A stretch of 64,000 nt of DNA from an uncultured Lachnospiraceae bacterium (lineage in GTDB: Bacteria > Bacillota > Clostridia > Lachnospirales > Lachnospiraceae), in assembly GCA_947586255.1 (NCBI GenBank), contig CANPXP010000002.1, forward strand, positions 1-64,000, written 5' to 3'. The position numbers and the translations under genes were made by a program. Shown piece after piece: positions 60,109-64,000 of the stretch (positions are counted from its first letter, which is position 1; every line of letters starts with the position of its first letter). Below the pieces are notes generated by a model, which was not told the DNA's origin, ran no database searches, and worked only from the letters and a program-made list of their open reading frames with translations.

Positions 60109-61904
60109 GCTAACGTCGTCTCCACAATTTTTTCGTTCTCCACCTTATAGATCACATCGCATTTGGCGATGGTGTTCAGGCGGTGCGCGATGATCACCAT
60201 CGTTTTCCGGCCGTGGAAGCTGTTGATCGCATCCATGACGGCCTTCTCCGTATCCGTGTCAAGCGCCGAGGTAGCCTCGTCGAAGACCAGTATCTCCGGA
60301 TTGTGATAGAGCGCCCTGGCAATGCCGAGCCGCTGCCGCTGGCCGCCCGAGATGCGCACGCCCCTGTCGCCGATGGTGGTGTCCAGTCCTTCCGGCAGCT
60401 CCTCCACAAACTCCTTAAGCTGCGCCTCCGCAAGCACCTCCCAGATACGCCCGTCGTCTATTCTGTCCGCATCGATGCCAAACGCAATATTGTCGCGAAT
60501 CGACTCGTCAATCAGATAAATCGACTGCGGAATATAACCGATCTTCGCAAGCCAGGACGGATAATTCTCAAAAATGCTCACGCCGTCGCAGGTGATCGTC
60601 CCCTCCTGCACGCGCAGCAGTCCGAGCAGGATGTCCACAATCGTTGATTTTCCCGCGCCGGAAGGCCCCATAATGCCCACCGACTGCCCTCTCCTCACTT
60701 CCATATGGGCGTCCGTAAAGATATTCTTCGCCGTGTTCGGATAGGCATAAGTGATGTGATCCAGCACGATCCTGTCCCGCAGCGCAAGTCCCTGCCCGTC
60801 TTCCCGCCGCTCTCCCGTCAGTCCCGTCACACTGCCGTTCACATCCATCTTCATGCTCTCATTCAGATTTTCGTACAGATAATCCAGACAGGGCTGCGCG
60901 TATGCGATCTCGGACAGATACGTGTTGATGCGGTTCGTCCCCGGCATAATGCGGATCGCCGCCACCGCAAAAGCGGTCAGCTGCGGCGCGAGCACGGCGA
61001 TATCACCGCCGCGCACCATATACAGCATGACGAAAAGCAGCATAGCCGCCATGAAGATCGTCTCGATCAGGAGCCTCGGCAGATTGTTGAGCACGGCGTA
61101 GTTTCTCGCCACATTCGCGCCGATCGCGCCGCTCTCGTAATAGTTTCGCACGAAAAATTCTTCCCGGTGCAGCACCTTCACGTCCTTCAAACCGTATATG
61201 GACTGGATGCGCCACTTGGCGATACGCGACTGTATCATCTGGTTCCTGTGTCCGATCTGATTCAGACGGGGCTTCAAAACCTTGGTGATCACGAGGGTCA
61301 TGCCCAGGAAAATAGCGATGATAAAGAGGCACATCACGGGGCTCACGACCACAAGCATGATACTCAGGGACACGGCAACCACAATCTCCGTCACCATCTG
61401 AATCATCACCAGCACGAGCTGGAAGGCGCTGGGGATATCGCTGTCCGTCAGGCGGAACACCGTAGGGATATCTGCGCCCAGATACTCCTCGTAAGGCCTG
61501 TTCAGAAACTCCCGCATCACGCGGCTGATCATGCGGTTTCTGTTGCGCGTCACAAAAGTGTTCTGCACATATATCTGGAACACAAAGTAAGCGTTCTTGA
61601 CGACATACAGAACAATCGTACCTCCCAGCATCGCCATGATCAGCTGTCTGTTCGTCTCTATGTGCAGAAGGCGGACCACACCGGCCACCAGCGCATTGTC
61701 CATGATGGACTGCGGATCCATGATCACCTCGACGACGGGCAGTATCATGGACACGCCAAGCGTCTCCAGAAGTCCACCGATCAGTATGAGTACGCCCAGC
61801 CCGACCAGCTGGCGTTTCTGTTTTCCGTCGAAGAGATACCCTACCTTGTGAAGCAGGGTGACTTTGGCCGCCCCCTGATCCCCCGCAACCGTACGTCTGC
61901 TCAT
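60105..61904 (-). CDS. ABC flippase, PglK/MsbA-like
   Basis: This is the third permease-ATPase half-transporter, 599 residues. Membrane segments are in residues 30-330, and Walker A is GPSGAGKSTIVDILLGL. The signature is VRISGGQRQRLGIARAL, Walker B is ILVFDEATSALDTDTE and the H-loop is IIAHRLNT. Less similar to the two central copies than they are to each other. It lies among GT11 genes and may export a differently decorated lipid-linked glycan. Confidence 0.85.
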   Translation of the reverse strand: MSRRTVAGDQGAAKVTLLHKVGYLFDGKQKRQLVGLGVLILIGGLLETLGVSMILPVVEVIMDPQSIMDNALVAGVVRLLHIETNRQLIMAMLGGTIVLYVVKNAYFVFQIYVQNTFVTRNRNRMISRVMREFLNRPYEEYLGADIPTVFRLTDSDIPSAFQLVLVMIQMVTEIVVAVSLSIMLVVVSPVMCLFIIAIFLGMTLVITKVLKPRLNQIGHRNQMIQSRIAKWRIQSIYGLKDVKVLHREEFFVRNYYESGAIGANVARNYAVLNNLPRLLIETIFMAAMLLFVMLYMVRGGDIAVLAPQLTAFAVAAIRIMPGTNRINTYLSEIAYAQPCLDYLYENLNESMKMDVNGSVTGLTGERREDGQGLALRDRIVLDHITYAYPNTAKNIFTDAHMEVRRGQSVGIMGPSGAGKSTIVDILLGLLRVQEGTITCDGVSIFENYPSWLAKIGYIPQSIYLIDESIRDNIAFGIDADRIDDGRIWEVLAEAQLKEFVEELPEGLDTTIGDRGVRISGGQRQRLGIARALYHNPEILVFDEATSALDTDTEKAVMDAINSFHGRKTMVIIAHRLNTIAKCDVIYKVENEKIVETTLA

Positions 61905-61911
61905 GTATTGC

Positions 61912-62850
61912 CTATCCTTTCACTCTCCGCATATCCTGGCGGTAAATATCCTCGCAGTCCCAGCCGTTCAGCCATCTGTCCGGCGCGAGGACAATCTTGT
62001 CCGCGTTCCGGTTCAGATAGGACGCCCACCAGCTGAAGCTGCTGTTTGCCAGTATATTGTGCCTGCACCTGCTCATCAGGGCGAATTCCGCATAGTCGTT
62101 GCTCCCGTTTCCGCCAAGTTCCACAATCTCCAAGCTCTCGGCCAGCGCCCGGTCCTCCGCGTTCACCACCGCACCGTCCATCACCGCCGTCTCTTGCGCC
62201 AACCGCTCCCTGATCCACGCCTTGTCGTTTGTAAACAGATAAAAGCGGCAGTCCGGACGCTCCCGCTTCATGCGGCGCATCGCCTCCCGGTAGTAAGCCG
62301 CCGTACAGATCCCGCCGTACAGCTTCTGTCCCGCTGGCAGAAGATAATCGCCTCTGCGGATATGCACGCTCACCGATTCGCCGCTCTCCATGCGCGCAAG
62401 ATACGCCTCCAGCCCTTCCGCAGGGCGCTCGGCAGCGACATACGCAAGCAGCTTGTCCGTGTCATAAGTCTGCCTGACCAGATCCGCCGACGCCGCAAAA
62501 TACTTCTCCGTCTGCCAGTAACCCTCCAGATAAATGTCGTCCCAGGTCATGATTTCCGGATGATAGCGCTTGTCCTCCTCAAAATAAGCTTTCCGCTTCC
62601 TTCCCAGTATCTTGCGCCGCACCCGACTCCAAAAGAACATGGAGGAGTCCAGCATTTGAATGAGCTCTTCCCGGGTGGGCCGCTCATAGCGCACCCCGAA
62701 GGGTGCCAGCGCGAAGTCCCGCTGTTCGTCCTCCGCGAAACCCGTCGCATCGTCGATCTTCACCGTTTTGCCGAGATTTTTCAGTTGTAGGAAGAGGGCA
62801 TACTGGAACATCTGATTGCCCAGCCCGCCCGACAATTGTACGATAATCAT
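61912..62850 (-). CDS. GT11 alpha-1,2-fucosyltransferase-like glycosyltransferase
   Basis: The 312-residue protein starts MIIVQLSGGLGNQMFQYALF, with SVSVHIRRGDYLLPAGQKLY (HxRRGD) and HNILANSSFSWWASYLNRNA, a full set of GT11 motifs with an almost textbook sequence. It should transfer fucose or a related 6-deoxyhexose. The start at 62850 overlaps the GT2 stop (ATGA); the ORF extension to 62907 is within the upstream gene. A second GT11 is encoded at 49966. Confidence 0.9.
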   Translation of the reverse strand: MIIVQLSGGLGNQMFQYALFLQLKNLGKTVKIDDATGFAEDEQRDFALAPFGVRYERPTREELIQMLDSSMFFWSRVRRKILGRKRKAYFEEDKRYHPEIMTWDDIYLEGYWQTEKYFAASADLVRQTYDTDKLLAYVAAERPAEGLEAYLARMESGESVSVHIRRGDYLLPAGQKLYGGICTAAYYREAMRRMKRERPDCRFYLFTNDKAWIRERLAQETAVMDGAVVNAEDRALAESLEIVELGGNGSNDYAEFALMSRCRHNILANSSFSWWASYLNRNADKIVLAPDRWLNGWDCEDIYRQDMRRVKG

Positions 62851-63926
62851 ATCCCCAAAATTTTCTTGACCTTCGCCTTCAGCGGAATCACCACTCGCTC
62901 CTCCCATCGTCTCCTGCGGCTGTAACGTGTCGGAGACTTTAAGAACAGCTTCATCTTCCCATAGTCGCGCGGATCCGCCGCGGAACAGGTGAAAGCCTTT
63001 TCATAACGGTCTTTATTTTTTTCTATGATCCGCGTGAGCTCCGCCAGAAATCCGGCTCTGTCCGCGCCCTGCGACCGCTCGGCCGCATCATAAAATAACA
63101 GTAGTCTTTTATAAAAAAAATAATCATGAATATCCGCGAGATCCTGTCTCCCCAGCTTTTCGAGAAACGCCGTCTTCTCGTAATAGGCGGGGATCTGATC
63201 CGTAAAGGTGTGCGAATTGATCCGCATATTCATGATGCTTCCCTCTCTGTCTATTATATAGTTATAATAGGCAGTGTCAAGATAAATGCACCTCTTTACG
63301 CGGCTCAGCGCAACCGTCGTAAACAGAATGTCCTCATACCATTTTCCCACAGGGAACGTCAGGGAATCCAGGATTTCGCGCCGGTACAGCTTGTTCCACG
63401 CGGCGTTCTGGATCGCATACTCCTCCGTTTCCCGCACATATTGCTCCAGTGCTTCCTGGCCCTCGAACAGAACCCCTCTGTCCACGGAATTGTCTTCGGT
63501 GTGCGTCCTGTATACCTGCCGGTACCGGCAGACCGCCGCATCCGCCTCCTGCTCTTTGATCGCGGCGTACATATCGGCGTACATATCCTCGTCGATCCAG
63601 TCGTCGCCGTCCACAAACGCAATATAGCTTCCTGTCGCACACGCCATGCCGGCGTTGCGCGCGTCGGAAAGTCCGCCGTTCTCCTTGTGGATCACCCGCA
63701 CCCGCGCATCCTCCAGTGCAATTCTGTCGCAGACCTGTCCCGTGGCGTCCGTCGAGCCGTCGTCCACCACGATAATCTCCAGGTTCCGATAGCTCTGCCC
63801 CAGGACGGACCGCAGGCATTTCTGCACATAAGCTTCAATATTATATGCGGGAATAATCACGGAGATCAGCTCCCGCTGCATGTCTTCGGGCAGCCTCGCC
63901 GGACTGTACGGCTGCAGAACTCTCAT
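62847..63926 (-). CDS. GT2 family glycosyltransferase
   Basis: The 359-residue GT2 enzyme has ISVIIPAYNIEAYVQKCLRS, IIVVDDGSTDATGQVCDRI, YIAFVDGDDWIDEDMYADM (DXD) and NKLYRREILDSLTFPVGKWY followed by the acceptor-side EDILF. It is a standard capsule GT2. Start choice: GAAAGGGG sits 7 bases before ATG 63926, whereas ATG 63932 is too close to it. The sugar is unknown. Confidence 0.85.
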   Translation of the reverse strand: MRVLQPYSPARLPEDMQRELISVIIPAYNIEAYVQKCLRSVLGQSYRNLEIIVVDDGSTDATGQVCDRIALEDARVRVIHKENGGLSDARNAGMACATGSYIAFVDGDDWIDEDMYADMYAAIKEQEADAAVCRYRQVYRTHTEDNSVDRGVLFEGQEALEQYVRETEEYAIQNAAWNKLYRREILDSLTFPVGKWYEDILFTTVALSRVKRCIYLDTAYYNYIIDREGSIMNMRINSHTFTDQIPAYYEKTAFLEKLGRQDLADIHDYFFYKRLLLFYDAAERSQGADRAGFLAELTRIIEKNKDRYEKAFTCSAADPRDYGKMKLFLKSPTRYSRRRRWEERVVIPLKAKVKKILGI

Positions 63927-63941
63927 GCGCATACCCCTTTC

Positions 63942-64000
63942 TCACGACAGTCTTTCCGACCGCGACTGTTCCAGAAAACGTCTGACGGCATAGCAGAACT
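63942..64000 (-). CDS. C-terminal end of an upstream gene (partial)
   Basis: From the right edge, one minus-strand frame reads FCYAVRRFLEQSRSERLS and ends at TGA 16 bases before the GT2 start. The charged helical ending and tight spacing fit the tail of another gene in the run, but 18 residues are too few to identify it. Confidence 0.4.
   Translation of the reverse strand, partial: FCYAVRRFLEQSRSERLS

Noticed and set aside
1-64000. CRISPR arrays, tRNA or rRNA genes, insertion sequences
   Set aside because: No regularly spaced repeats, no clover-leaf-like sequence and no transposase-like ORF were recognised on either strand.

Overview
This window is almost entirely one surface-polysaccharide (capsule or exopolysaccharide) biosynthesis locus. 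Gene content, moderate GC, AGGAGG-type ribosome binding sites, sigma-A-like promoters and a CotH/TagA/DUF2304 repertoire suggest a Gram-positive Clostridia member, most likely Lachnospiraceae. That is inference; no rRNA or other phylogenetic marker is present. About 50 genes are packed head to tail on the minus strand, many with 4-bp ATGA overlaps. Only one gene, a PMT-like membrane protein at 6.5-8.1 kb, lies on the plus strand. I see no tRNA, rRNA, CRISPR array, transposase or integrase.

Reading in the direction of transcription (right to left). (i) 64-54.5 kb: GT2 and GT11 transferases, an ABC flippase, a fucosyltransferase-like protein, a DUF6056 membrane protein, a DUF5672/GT17 pair and a Wzy-like polymerase. 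(ii) 54.5-41.3 kb: a promoter, then a WbaP-type initiating phosphoglycosyltransferase, GT4, GT2 and GT11 enzymes, a pyruvyltransferase, a Wzx flippase, a GH105-like hydrolase, a second Wzy-like polymerase and a TagA-GT4 fusion. (iii) 41.3-35.5 kb: three tandem CotH-like kinase genes. (iv) 35.5-21 kb: a GT4, a radical SAM/SPASM protein, two GT-C-like membrane proteins, a GT4, a GT-D transferase, two more PglK-like ABC flippases, a DPM1-like GT2 with its DUF2304 partner, and GT4/GT2 enzymes. (v) 21-8 kb: an amino-acid-type adenylation enzyme, a GNAT-like protein, an acyl carrier protein and a PLP decarboxylase; then a Gfo/Idh dehydrogenase, a DegT aminotransferase and a hexapeptide acetyltransferase (WlbA/WlbC-type sugar logic), a FemAB-like GNAT, a CE4 deacetylase and two GT-B-like proteins. 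(vi) 6.5-0 kb: a second DPM1-like GT2, GT4, an AsnB-type amidotransferase, GT4, a broken GT4 pseudogene, a cupin and a 31-codon ORF.

The most interesting unit is at 17.0-21.1 kb. Adenylation enzyme, carrier protein, group IV PLP decarboxylase and GNAT-like enzyme together look like a pathway that activates an amino acid, holds it on a carrier, decarboxylates it there and passes the resulting aminoacyl group to an amino sugar. BtrI/BtrK in butirosin biosynthesis provide the closest known chemistry. The neighbouring dehydrogenase/aminotransferase pair could make the accepting amino group, and AsnB could amidate a uronic acid. A second notable unit is the CotH cluster. One copy carries two G9 tracts that its paralogues lack, which is a possible phase-variation switch. 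The spacers in front of two copies carry remnants of cotH coding sequence, which records past unequal recombination.
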